A DNA stretch of 64,000 nucleotides from Rosenbergiella metrosideri (GTDB lineage: Bacteria; Pseudomonadota; Gammaproteobacteria; Enterobacterales; Enterobacteriaceae). The notes beneath the pieces were generated by a model that saw only the letters and a list, made by a program, of their open reading frames with translations, had not been told where the DNA came from and ran no database searches. The DNA lies in assembly GCF_022602565.1 (NCBI RefSeq), contig NZ_JALBCV010000009.1, forward strand, positions 62,001 through 126,000, in the 5' to 3' direction. Position numbers and translations under genes: made by a program. Shown here piece by piece: positions 55,875 to 64,000 of the stretch (positions are counted from its first letter, which is position 1; each line of letters starts with the position of its first letter).

Positions 55875-58800
55875 TTAGCTGACGTTACCGGGGTAGGTAT
55901 CATCATCGTGTTGGTAGAATTTCGGGTCGTAACTGAGAGCAGTGACTTGGCAGGTACCGTCCGCGTCTGGAGATATCTCAGAGATTAACGTGTCGTATCC
56001 TGCGCTCTCAGAGCTACAGAACATCACCCGAGGCGGTTCGATTGAGCCTGAATCCATTTCCCATAATTCTGGTGATAGGTTAGCGCTATTCGGTACAGTG
56101 AAGGTGAAATCATCAACGCGTGTTGGCGTGAGTAGCCCCGTTGCACTGCCATCTTGCAGCCGGAACAACACCCTCGGGTTAGTAAAGGACCAGTCAAGCC
56201 GTTCTGGTGTCTCAATCGTCACCAGTGAATCGGTATATTGCATTCCGACTACTAAGCAACTAATCGTATTACTACCGGGGATATCGTCGGTCACCACCAC
56301 CCTGTCACCGTAGCGATAACACAGCGCGTCGAGTTCAGTGGAGGTCGAATAGGTACAGCGCTGATAGATGTATTTCATCAAGCGGCGCATCCCAATACGA
56401 TATGCCCTGTCCTCAGTCACCACACCATCAAGCTTGTAACTCTCGACTTTATTGGGTGTAGGATTATCCGAGGTCCGGCACTGCACTGTTTCCTCAGCCC
56501 ACGTTGTAGAGTTGATGTACGTCACATCAACGCCGTCATAATCATCCGATGATGGTGCTTTGAATGCGGTAGTTAACTCCTCGGTAGTTTCCTGTGGTGT
56601 GATAACGCCACTCCAGTTTTTTACCCCTTCTCGCCCTACCGTTGCCAACCCATCACTAAGATGAAAATACCCCATTCCCGCAGTCGCTATCTTCTGTAAG
56701 ATATCGAGCATCGAGCTGCTGTCACTGTCGGCAGAATAATCGAACGTCTCTTTGCGCGGCGTCCAGTAACTTGCCTCAAGCGCGTTAATCGCGGCAGTAT
56801 CAACCTGTGCGTCAGTCGTTGATAGTAAGTGGTTAAGTGCCCCGCTGATACTTCTTGACGGATACCCGTCGTAAAGTCGTGTGGCCACCACGTTGATCCG
56901 TCGGTCAGACTGTGCAGCAAGCCTAGTTCCGGTACGAACAGTCACCGCCATCGTGGTAATATCTGCATAGCTATTGGGCCGCGCGGTTAACTTAGCGCGC
57001 ATGGCTTGCCACTGAATCGAATCGCGGTCGGAACTGTCTACCTCAGTAATCCTCCTTACTCGAAATTCGTACTGGCCTTTAGTCGGTAAATTAAACACCT
57101 CTGTGTAGCCAATCTCATTCAGCGTTTTGCCGCCGTAGGACTTTCTTACCTCCGTCCAGTCGCCCCCTGATAACCGGTACTGAATGGCAAGCTCGACAGT
57201 TTTCCACTTCTTCTTCCCTTTCTTGTTAAGGTGAGCTAATCCACTGGTAAAGACGAAATTCATCTCTACCATGGAAGTCGTTTCACCGTCAGGGCAACAA
57301 AGGAAAGGTCCCATCCAGTTATAGTCGTCGTTATCCCCTGTGACATTCGAATCAAGCAAGGTGCGCTCAGTGAATCCAGGCCAGTTGGTATCAATTTCCG
57401 AAGAGTCGCCGTCACTACTAGAGATAAGTCGCTCAACAGAGATAGTCAGGCCATCTATTGCAGTGATGCGGTACTGATTACCTTGCGCGCCAAGTGATAA
57501 GCGAATTACCCCAACCGGGACGCCGCTGAATGGTGTACCTGTTGCACTGTCATAAGCGAGAGTGATTGACGGTAGAACCTCTGGTGTGCCGCCCGATGAT
57601 GCAACGCCTGCAACAATCACCGGAGCACTACCGAATAGCGAAGAAGGAAGCACCGTATGGCCGATACTGTTTCCGCTATATGGGCTATTTTTCTCTTTGA
57701 TTGAGAGCAGTGTATTGTCACCTGAAGCAAAAAGACCCGAGCCGGTTAACTGGTCGGTAATTTCATCGGCCAATCCCTGCATCGTAACGTAGTTAGCCGT
57801 AAGGCTAATCACGTAACTCACTCCTATCCACGTTATCGTGAACGATACTGCTTGCGAGCTAAAATCATAAGTCGTCGGCGCGGCGTTAGCCGTTATGCTC
57901 GCCGCATTACCACCTTGACCGGGAATCGCTGCCGAGCCTTTATTGAATGAAGAGATATAAATGTCATACGAGTAGTCATTCCATACTGCCGTAATAGGCA
58001 TGCCGACATAAGGTGCAAGTTCTGTGAAATCACCATAAATTACAGAGCGCCCCCCTTCGGTTGCTGCGGTGAACGTATCAGGAGCCTCGACATTGATATC
58101 TGCACCGACTTTCCAGCTATCTGGAACACTGCTGCCGTCATTGGTATCATCGTCATCATCAGATGTTTCGCCTACCAGTGTGATGTTGTTACCAGAAAAA
58201 ACTACCGCATCTGAGTTGATGCTGACACTACTCGGTCCAGTGGAGGCTAAATCAAGCCCCGCCGTCCCTGATGTTGTTCCGCCCACTTCAGTCGAGTTGT
58301 ACCAATTATCAGCACGAGACTCTCCGCTGATATCTGCGCCTGGTGGATAAATGACATAAGACACATCATCCCCAAAACTGGAAACTGGTGTGTTGCCAAT
58401 CTTAATATCGCTTTGGCTGATTTGCAGATTACCGACACCTAGACTTAGGAACATCTGCGTGCGGTAAATTTGACGGTCTGAACCATCAAAGCGACTAACC
58501 GGCTGCACAAGATAATCAGGATAAACACGGTACTTCCCGAAGATTTCTCTAATCGGATCACCAAGTTTTGCTGAGTTGGCCTTAGCAGGATTTAGGTCTA
58601 ACTGGTCGCCAGTTGATGTGCTTCCCATGCCCTTCATCTGCGTCATCATATAAATCGAGTAGGCGGCAGAGGCTATCGAGACAACAATTGCTATGACCGC
58701 CCAAGTGGCGGGATCTGCATAGGGAATGGGGTAAACGCTAACATCATCTTGCGGATGAACTTTGGTATCTTTCCACTCACTTTCGGCAATGTGCTTACCT

Positions 58801-58946
58801 GCAACTTCAAAGCTCACTCTCTGCTTTTCGCCGAATCGATACCCGGTCACATTTTCACTCATCCATTGATGGATAGTAAGCGACTTATGATGATGGGTTT
58901 CGAGTGGCTCACCCGGCAATCTCGATGGGTAAATTCGTATTGTCAC
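55875..58946 (-). CDS. Tail tip / host specificity protein (lambda J-like)
   Basis: Central tail fibre or tip protein of 1023 residues that would cap the tail tube and contact the host. The N-terminal third has the beta-rich entry domain and a hydrophobic segment (WAVIAIVVSIASAAYSIYMM) seen in J-like proteins. The middle contains fibronectin-like and hub-like stretches with many Ser/Thr/Asp. I start it at the GTG at 58946, which overlaps the upstream stop (GTGA) and has GGAG eight bases before; an ATG at 58976 is an alternative. Family assignment rests on gene order and general sequence character as well as similarity. Confidence 0.85.
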   Translation of the reverse strand: MTIRIYPSRLPGEPLETHHHKSLTIHQWMSENVTGYRFGEKQRVSFEVAGKHIAESEWKDTKVHPQDDVSVYPIPYADPATWAVIAIVVSIASAAYSIYMMTQMKGMGSTSTGDQLDLNPAKANSAKLGDPIREIFGKYRVYPDYLVQPVSRFDGSDRQIYRTQMFLSLGVGNLQISQSDIKIGNTPVSSFGDDVSYVIYPPGADISGESRADNWYNSTEVGGTTSGTAGLDLASTGPSSVSINSDAVVFSGNNITLVGETSDDDDDTNDGSSVPDSWKVGADINVEAPDTFTAATEGGRSVIYGDFTELAPYVGMPITAVWNDYSYDIYISSFNKGSAAIPGQGGNAASITANAAPTTYDFSSQAVSFTITWIGVSYVISLTANYVTMQGLADEITDQLTGSGLFASGDNTLLSIKEKNSPYSGNSIGHTVLPSSLFGSAPVIVAGVASSGGTPEVLPSITLAYDSATGTPFSGVPVGVIRLSLGAQGNQYRITAIDGLTISVERLISSSDGDSSEIDTNWPGFTERTLLDSNVTGDNDDYNWMGPFLCCPDGETTSMVEMNFVFTSGLAHLNKKGKKKWKTVELAIQYRLSGGDWTEVRKSYGGKTLNEIGYTEVFNLPTKGQYEFRVRRITEVDSSDRDSIQWQAMRAKLTARPNSYADITTMAVTVRTGTRLAAQSDRRINVVATRLYDGYPSRSISGALNHLLSTTDAQVDTAAINALEASYWTPRKETFDYSADSDSSSMLDILQKIATAGMGYFHLSDGLATVGREGVKNWSGVITPQETTEELTTAFKAPSSDDYDGVDVTYINSTTWAEETVQCRTSDNPTPNKVESYKLDGVVTEDRAYRIGMRRLMKYIYQRCTYSTSTELDALCYRYGDRVVVTDDIPGSNTISCLVVGMQYTDSLVTIETPERLDWSFTNPRVLFRLQDGSATGLLTPTRVDDFTFTVPNSANLSPELWEMDSGSIEPPRVMFCSSESAGYDTLISEISPDADGTCQVTALSYDPKFYQHDDDTYPGNVS

Positions 58947-59323
58947 GTGTAATACTCCACTTTCTGAAATCGCCAAGTAAAGCGTGATAGTGGCATAAAG
59001 GTGATATTGCGCTTTGGATTTGACTCAGCGACTTGAAGCTCGCCATTAATAGGAACGACAACACCTAAGTGGCTAATTAAACCGCCGGAATAACACGCCG
59101 CTACTGCGCCTGGTTGCGGCTGGCATGGCGTAATATCACGCTTGAATTCATCACAGAACTCACCCATGCGCTTGCCTTCCTTGATGACTGATTCAAATAG
59201 CGGCCAATGTGGCAGACCTAAATCTTTCCTCACCTCATGAACCAAGCCGTAGCAGTCTAGAATCGGAAATACTCTCCCCCCCATCTGCCATTTGACAGTT
59301 AGGTACTTGTCGGGATTAAACAT
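58943..59323 (-). CDS. NlpC/P60-family tail assembly peptidase
   Basis: Protein of 126 residues with the NlpC/P60 fold, related to the C-terminal domain of lambda gpK. The catalytic cysteine is C24 in DCYGLVHEV and the histidine is H85 in SHLGVV. Such proteins are part of the tail tip complex and may cut murein during entry. AAGGAC precedes the ATG, and its stop overlaps the J-like gene start. Confidence 0.88.
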   Translation of the reverse strand: MFNPDKYLTVKWQMGGRVFPILDCYGLVHEVRKDLGLPHWPLFESVIKEGKRMGEFCDEFKRDITPCQPQPGAVAACYSGGLISHLGVVVPINGELQVAESNPKRNITFMPLSRFTWRFQKVEYYT

Positions 59324-59332
59324 GAATTGTCC

Positions 59333-59815
59333 TTATTGCAGGTAACGCAGTCCGGGGTGATTAGGTAGCGTGTAGCGGTAACGAGGCCATGCACTGTCTA
59401 ACCAGTTCATATACCCCGCTGTGATTTGCACCTGTAACGATGTCCATTGCCCTGACTTAATCGCCATGGTGTAAGGAATTGATGAAGGTGCGCTTAAATC
59501 AGTAGAGATATATTGCCGATAAGTCACCGTGGCGCGGCTGATTGAGTTCAACGCATTGCGGATAGTCGTTGATACCAAGCCATCGATATTGCTCAGTGCA
59601 AATTTAAGGTCTTGGGTACCATCAGTATTACGCGCTGGCAGAGCAATATCCATCGCACAAGCGGTAAAGGTCACACTCTCCCCCGCTTCGGTGGTCGCTG
59701 TGATATCTTCGTATCCTTCGCACAACAGGAAAACTTCGTTACCGACGTCAATCTGTAGGGTGTTGATAATCACCTCAGGCCCAGATGAAGCATAAAGCCG
59801 ATTTAACACAGTCAT
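59333..59815 (-). CDS. Minor tail protein (DUF1833-like)
   Basis: Protein of 160 residues, MTVLNRLYASSGPEVIINTL at the start, which resembles the DUF1833 family found beside NlpC/P60 and J genes in siphophages. The start at 59815 overlaps the preceding stop (ATGA). Role in the tail tip by position; it may take the place of lambda gpL. Confidence 0.75.
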   Translation of the reverse strand: MTVLNRLYASSGPEVIINTLQIDVGNEVFLLCEGYEDITATTEAGESVTFTACAMDIALPARNTDGTQDLKFALSNIDGLVSTTIRNALNSISRATVTYRQYISTDLSAPSSIPYTMAIKSGQWTSLQVQITAGYMNWLDSAWPRYRYTLPNHPGLRYLQ

Positions 59816-60276
59816 GCTTGTGGCCACTCCCTGTTAATAGCGATGTCGATAATATCTGAACCAATGAGTAACTCTGGATAATTACCCCAATCGACAGGCG
59901 GTAACGGTCGCTCCCATAGTTCAAGTGTCGCCGTAAACTGCCAATAAATCGGCGCTACAAGTGTCGGACCTTGATAAATATCGATAAACCGGCACTTGTA
60001 ATCTTTGGTACCTATCGGAGTCTGCAGCCGCATGTAGAACCAGTTAGCACCGTCGAGTAAGGCATCGCGATACCACGCCTCAAACACCTGCGCCTGCGGG
60101 TCGGTAGTGAATAGCCACTTCACAGATGCCTGCGTGGGTGTTGAGGTGTATTTCCTGCGCTGCCTAGCTCGCCCAGATGTTAGATCAGTTCTTTTTAATG
60201 GGCTTATCGGCTGGAATCCATACCCATCCTGCTGAGGTAGTGGCAGGTATTGGTGAGGGTAAAATATATCTGCCAT
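59812..60276 (-). CDS. Minor tail protein of the tail tip module
   Basis: Protein of 154 residues with a W-rich, beta-type sequence (WYRDALLDGANWFYMRLQTP and YWQFTATLELWERPLP). It lies between the tape measure gene and the DUF1833-like gene, the place of lambda gpM/gpL-type tip proteins. AAGGT lies upstream of the ATG. I do not recognise a named domain with confidence. Confidence 0.7.
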   Translation of the reverse strand: MADIFYPHQYLPLPQQDGYGFQPISPLKRTDLTSGRARQRRKYTSTPTQASVKWLFTTDPQAQVFEAWYRDALLDGANWFYMRLQTPIGTKDYKCRFIDIYQGPTLVAPIYWQFTATLELWERPLPPVDWGNYPELLIGSDIIDIAINREWPQA

Positions 60277-60331
60277 TACATTTACCTTAATTAAATATAT
60301 TATTGAACCTCACCATCATTAAGGAGAGGCT

Positions 60332-60559
60332 ATGGACATCAGTACAAATCACAACCCATTGCGAGGCGGTGGAGATTACGGAATTAGGATTTATGAAGAT
60401 AGCGAAGATGAATCTGGTTCAAATAACGCCGAGATAAGCATTTACTTAGAAAGTTTCATCGATTCCCGTACCGAGTTAGACCTTGAAATTAAGAAAAGAG
60501 CTATAGAATTTCTGCGCAGAGCTGCGGATGAAATTGAAGCAGAGCTCAATAAGTCTTAA
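60332..60559 (+). CDS. Opposite-strand small protein within the tail operon, function unknown
   Basis: A 75-residue open frame on the plus strand, inserted between two minus-strand tail genes. It has a strong AAGGAGAGG ribosome binding site and it ends exactly where the tape measure gene ends. The protein is very acidic in the middle (YEDSEDESGSNNAE) and ends in a charged amphipathic helix (KKRAIEFLRRAADEIEAEL). No cysteine and no membrane segment. Orientation and site are those of a phage moron, expressed from its own promoter in the lysogen. I do not recognise it. Confidence 0.75.
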   Translation: MDISTNHNPLRGGGDYGIRIYEDSEDESGSNNAEISIYLESFIDSRTELDLEIKKRAIEFLRRAADEIEAELNKS

Positions 60560-63517
60560 TTACTCTCTATAGCTCCTAGAGTAATAACCCTTTAGTGACC
60601 TACCAAACTGACCTTGGGGATTAATAATTTCCTTGGTTAGTTTGTTCTCTATCTCTTTAGCCATTCTTTGATTGCTTGAGTTAATAGCTAGCAACGTTGA
60701 ATCATCTGGCTTTCCTGTAAATGTTTGCTGTATTGAAAAATGATTAGTCGTACTAGATTGATTGCTGTTATTAACGTTTTTAGCACCAGTACCGAATCCT
60801 GAGCGTGACAACGTAGCATCAAGGCCATTTTTGCGTATCGCCTCAAGGTTACTGACACCAATACGCCGGGTGGCGCCCGCATCCATCACGAACTCCTGAC
60901 CGTGGACGATGCCAGCCGGTGCGCCAACTCCGCCATTACCTGTATAGCCTCCTGATTGGAATCCGGTAGCAGCTACGCTGGTAATGCTCGATGTGATAGT
61001 GCTCATCAAGCCAACAACTGAGGCGATAGCAGCTAAGTTTTGCGGGAACGGTAAGTTAGCCATTGCCTGACCCATAGCCATAGGTAGTTGTAAACTAGCT
61101 TGAGCGATTGCAAAGGCTTTTTGAGTGGCGAATGCGACCTTGTAAGCGGCTGATTGCTGCCCAAACATTAATCCCATTGAATCTGTAATACTTGAGAAAG
61201 ATGTTTGTGCTGAAGCGAACTCTGTAGCGTATAGAGCTGTGCTAATTGCCTTCTGGTTGTCTGCGCCTTTGGTGTGAAGATCTAATAGCGAAGCTTGCCT
61301 TTGCTGCTCATTCATCGTGGAGCTTTGATTGATGGCCTTCTCTTGGTCATTAAGCCACTTGGCATAGTCAGTCTGCGCTTGTCGTAGCTTGTTGATGGTT
61401 TCTAACTGCGGGTTAGACTGTAGGCCAATCATGTTTAAGCCTTGTCCAGTGAGATCACTATTTGTTGCCCCGGACTTGAGGGTGCCACCAGCTGAGTTAA
61501 CGCCAGAAATAACTGAATCAGGTAACGCAGATTTACTAATGAGGTCGCTCGCCTGTTTGGCAGCATCCTCAGGTGATAGTTTTTTTAGGTCTACCATCTT
61601 TTGTAGGATAGTTAAGCGTTTTTGCAGCGTGTCATTCTGTTTAACTTCCTTTGATGATATATCAATCATCATCTTGCGGTAGTCGTCTAGAGTAGTGACT
61701 TGATTCTGGAGTGTCTCTTGCGTCTTGTAGGCTTGCTCAATCTTTTTCTGATTATCGAGTAGTGATTGCTGGTCATTGGTGATCGGCAGATTTTTTGCAA
61801 CTCGCGCCTGAATATCAGCAATTTGCCGCTCAAATTTAACTCTCTGCTGAGTGATAGCTGACAACTTGTCCGTAGTATTCAGTTGTAAGGTCATGGCTGC
61901 GCTTTGCTGATTAATCTGGTCTATCAATCGAGTCCCGGCGTCTTCGGTATAGGCTTTTGGTTGGCGGCCTTTTCTTTCTTTAGGCTGAGCTGGGTCTTTG
62001 TACTTGTCATCAATGTTCTGCCTGAGAGTGGCTTCCTCGGACGCACTGATACTTATACCCGCCGCTCTAGTTTTCTTGAGCGCCTCAGTTAATTGATTTT
62101 GCTCTTTCGTTCTTCTCTGGGCATTATTTAAGGATTGGTCTTGTAGATTATTGATGAATTGCTGTGCTTTTATACCGTCTTGCTGCTGTTGGTCATGCTT
62201 GGAAATAATATCGTTAAGAGTGTTTTCTGTAGTGGCCTGTCCTTGCAATATCGAAAGCTGTCTTTTTAGCGCATATAATCTTTTCGCGTCTGCTCCCGCC
62301 ATAAAGCGAATGCTTACGGTTGGATTTGATAGATCGTTTATTTCAGACTGAACCTTACTTATTTGGTCTTGGATGGTTTCTTTTCTTCCAATTCCTTGCA
62401 TCGCATCCCACGCACCTAATGCCTGTTTCGCTACAAATGACCAAGTTTGGCCTAAAGCATTTAAGTTATTACCTATATCTTTCGCCCTGCTATTTACAGC
62501 GTTCGCATAAGTGTCTGTGGCTAATCGCGCCGCATCCTGCTGATTGCCTTCGTCAGACAATGCTTTAATTTGATTGTATGTCGCAAGGGTGAGGAAATGG
62601 TACTGGTCATTTAGCTTACTAATCGCCTGTACTGGGTTTTCTGCAATGGACTCGAAGTCGGACACCATCTGAGTGGTTGCCTGACCTGTAACACTGCTCA
62701 TATTAACGATAGAGCCAGCGACTTTTTGCAGTGAATCACCCGCGATACTCCCAGCCGATACCAATTGATTGAGAACGTCAGCCGCAGCGCCTTGAGTCGA
62801 ACCAGTAGCAAGGCTAACATTCCTAGCCATATCCGATAGCTGACCGGCTGTTTTGCCAACCTGATTACCGGTTAGGATAAGGCTTTGCTGGAAGGCCTCT
62901 TGTTCTTGCTGTCCTTGATAATATGCCAGCCCTAATACCCCAACTGCCGCCGCGCCAAGAGTGAATGGGTTTATCAGCCCAGCCACATAGCCGCCAACAC
63001 CTTTAATTGCTGGCCCGATACCGCCGAACATATCCTTTAACTGTCCGCCTTGTTGCATAAGCACTGTAAATGGTGATTGGCCGCTGGATAATCCGACAAC
63101 TATATCGGTCATCTGTGCGGGTATCATTCGCATCGCCCACGCTGCTTGCTTAGATGATTGACCTGTTTTAACTAATTGTTCTGACATCTGCCCCAGACGG
63201 GAACGAGCGTCGTCAATTTTTTTACTGTAAGCGTCAAAGGTGTCAGTATCGAGAAATCCTTTTGATTTAAATTTCGCTAATTGCTGCTGTTGCTGGTCAA
63301 GTTTATTTAGCGCGGCGTTAACAGGGTCGATGCGGTCAAGTAGCTGAGATAAAGCCTGTGATTCGTCCTGCGTGGCCTTAGTGACCTTTCCAGCACCATC
63401 AGCAGCCTTTTGACCTGCTTGTGTTAATTTAGCCAAAGAGCTTGCGAGAGTTTCTGTGTTTTTCTGTGCGCCGGAGCTATCGATAATGACGGCGAGGCGT
63501 GAGGTTTGTTCTGCCAT
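60560..63517 (-). CDS. Tail tape measure protein
   Basis: Long protein of 985 residues that sets tail length and probably forms part of the DNA channel. It has extended helical, glutamine-rich coiled-coil regions, central hydrophobic segments (FTLGAAAVGVLGLAYYQ and similar) and the lambda H-like conserved region PAQMTDIVVGLSSGQSPF. Near the C-terminus GIVHGQEFVMDAGATRRIG is typical of this group. CGGAGA precedes the ATG. The usual tail-assembly chaperone genes would lie further upstream, past the window edge. Confidence 0.93.
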   Translation of the reverse strand: MAEQTSRLAVIIDSSGAQKNTETLASSLAKLTQAGQKAADGAGKVTKATQDESQALSQLLDRIDPVNAALNKLDQQQQQLAKFKSKGFLDTDTFDAYSKKIDDARSRLGQMSEQLVKTGQSSKQAAWAMRMIPAQMTDIVVGLSSGQSPFTVLMQQGGQLKDMFGGIGPAIKGVGGYVAGLINPFTLGAAAVGVLGLAYYQGQQEQEAFQQSLILTGNQVGKTAGQLSDMARNVSLATGSTQGAAADVLNQLVSAGSIAGDSLQKVAGSIVNMSSVTGQATTQMVSDFESIAENPVQAISKLNDQYHFLTLATYNQIKALSDEGNQQDAARLATDTYANAVNSRAKDIGNNLNALGQTWSFVAKQALGAWDAMQGIGRKETIQDQISKVQSEINDLSNPTVSIRFMAGADAKRLYALKRQLSILQGQATTENTLNDIISKHDQQQQDGIKAQQFINNLQDQSLNNAQRRTKEQNQLTEALKKTRAAGISISASEEATLRQNIDDKYKDPAQPKERKGRQPKAYTEDAGTRLIDQINQQSAAMTLQLNTTDKLSAITQQRVKFERQIADIQARVAKNLPITNDQQSLLDNQKKIEQAYKTQETLQNQVTTLDDYRKMMIDISSKEVKQNDTLQKRLTILQKMVDLKKLSPEDAAKQASDLISKSALPDSVISGVNSAGGTLKSGATNSDLTGQGLNMIGLQSNPQLETINKLRQAQTDYAKWLNDQEKAINQSSTMNEQQRQASLLDLHTKGADNQKAISTALYATEFASAQTSFSSITDSMGLMFGQQSAAYKVAFATQKAFAIAQASLQLPMAMGQAMANLPFPQNLAAIASVVGLMSTITSSITSVAATGFQSGGYTGNGGVGAPAGIVHGQEFVMDAGATRRIGVSNLEAIRKNGLDATLSRSGFGTGAKNVNNSNQSSTTNHFSIQQTFTGKPDDSTLLAINSSNQRMAKEIENKLTKEIINPQGQFGRSLKGYYSRSYRE

Positions 63518-63535
63518 TTACTATTCTCCGGGCAA

Positions 63536-63560
63536 TAAAAAACCCCGCCGAGGCGAGGTT
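63536..63560 (-). terminator. Terminator upstream of the tape measure gene
   Basis: On the minus strand a stem aacctcgcc / ggcggggtt with one mismatch is followed by T residues. It lies between the partial gene at the right edge and the tape measure gene, so it ends that upstream transcript. Confidence 0.8.
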
Positions 63561-63578
63561 AGTAGTTTTAGTTTAAAG

Positions 63579-64000
63579 TTACTTTTGTGGCAATTGGCTA
63601 ATAAAGCGTTGCAATGCAAAATATGCAGCAGATGATTTATTACCGTCCTTCAACGTGCCTGTCAGCGACCCGTCAGATAACGTGGTTATTCTAATCATTG
63701 ATGTATTCGCTGCCAGCAACTTACGGAGGTCGGCAATAGATATTGCAAACCCCCGTGTTGATGTTGGCATATTCACGGACGTGCTTTCAGGATACATTTG
63801 CTCTAGTTTAGTAATAGTATCCAATGCCTGAAGGTTAATGACATCTTTATCTGCCTTTACCTCAGCTGTTTCTAAGTTCATGTATTTAGCATACGTCACT
63901 AAGTTAAGCTCAACATAGTCTGGAGACTTGCTCGTCCATAACGCCCCTACCGATATGCAGCAATCTGCACCATGAGGCTGCAAGGTGATTACCTTAGATC
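63579..64000 (-). CDS. Partial phage gene, function unknown (runs off the window)
   Basis: The frame is open from the right edge (no stop codon before 64000) to the stop at 63579, giving at least 140 residues. The protein carries QPHGADCCISVGALWTS near the visible start and ends FALQRFISQLPQK. I do not recognise a domain. Position directly before the tape measure gene, and the terminator after it, suggest either a tail-assembly accessory protein or a cargo gene. A TTG at 63983 could be read as a start, but the open frame continues past it. Confidence 0.65.
   Translation of the reverse strand, partial: SKVITLQPHGADCCISVGALWTSKSPDYVELNLVTYAKYMNLETAEVKADKDVINLQALDTITKLEQMYPESTSVNMPTSTRGFAISIADLRKLLAANTSMIRITTLSDGSLTGTLKDGNKSSAAYFALQRFISQLPQK

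Overview
The window looks like chromosome of a gamma-proteobacterium of the order Enterobacterales. Nearly every protein from 1 to 51,650 reads as a close relative of its Escherichia coli counterpart, and gene order over 1-47,257 follows the E. coli 1.7-2.8 minute region (acnB, pdh operon, pilin genes, secA, the dcw cell-division cluster, cra, ilvIH, leu). The family is less certain. Loss of several genes relative to E. coli and a moderate GC content would fit a small-genome member of the Erwiniaceae, but that is inference.

Layout: (1) 1-10,300: 5' part of acnB, then the pyruvate dehydrogenase operon pdhR-aceE-aceF-lpdA on the minus strand, with a perfect PdhR operator before pdhR and divergent aroP. 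(2) 10,296-17,066: ampE-ampD, the type IV pilus genes ppdD-hofB-hofC, coaE-zapD-yacG and mutT. nadC and guaC, which E. coli carries here, are missing. (3) 17,145-38,143: secM-secA, then lpxC and the dcw cluster in transcription order mraZ-rsmH-ftsL-ftsI-murE-murF-mraY-murD-ftsW-murG-murC-[ddlB decayed]-ftsQ-ftsA-ftsZ-lpxC, all on the minus strand. Only the last ~45-60 codons of ddlB survive, as a small open frame. (4) 38,457-47,257: cra, ilvIH, an AT-rich gap where leuO would lie, then the leu leader peptide and attenuator and leuABCD. (5) 47,321-51,650: the tgt-yajC-secD-secF operon, which in E. coli lies far from leu, so the leuD/secF junction is a synteny breakpoint.

(6) From about 51,651 to the right edge lies the tail end of a lambda-like siphophage prophage inserted directly upstream of tgt. 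It holds a UmuD-like protein, a low-GC membrane O-acyltransferase, a small protein coupled to the tailspike, a tailspike whose body resembles a GH43 beta-propeller, a J-like tail tip protein, an NlpC/P60 tail protein, two minor tail proteins, an opposite-strand small gene, the tape measure protein and a partial unknown gene running off the edge. Direct repeats near 51,792-51,810 may be integrase arm sites of the attachment site.

How the parts work together: the pdh operon feeds acetyl-CoA into the TCA cycle (acnB). The dcw genes build lipid II and the divisome. secM senses export and tunes secA, while secDF-yajC assists the same translocon. cra and ilvIH/leu cover carbon-flux control and branched-chain amino acids. 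In the prophage, a surface-modifying acyltransferase beside a glycan-targeting tailspike suggests receptor alteration of the lysogen. No rRNA, tRNA, CRISPR array or insertion sequence was recognised.
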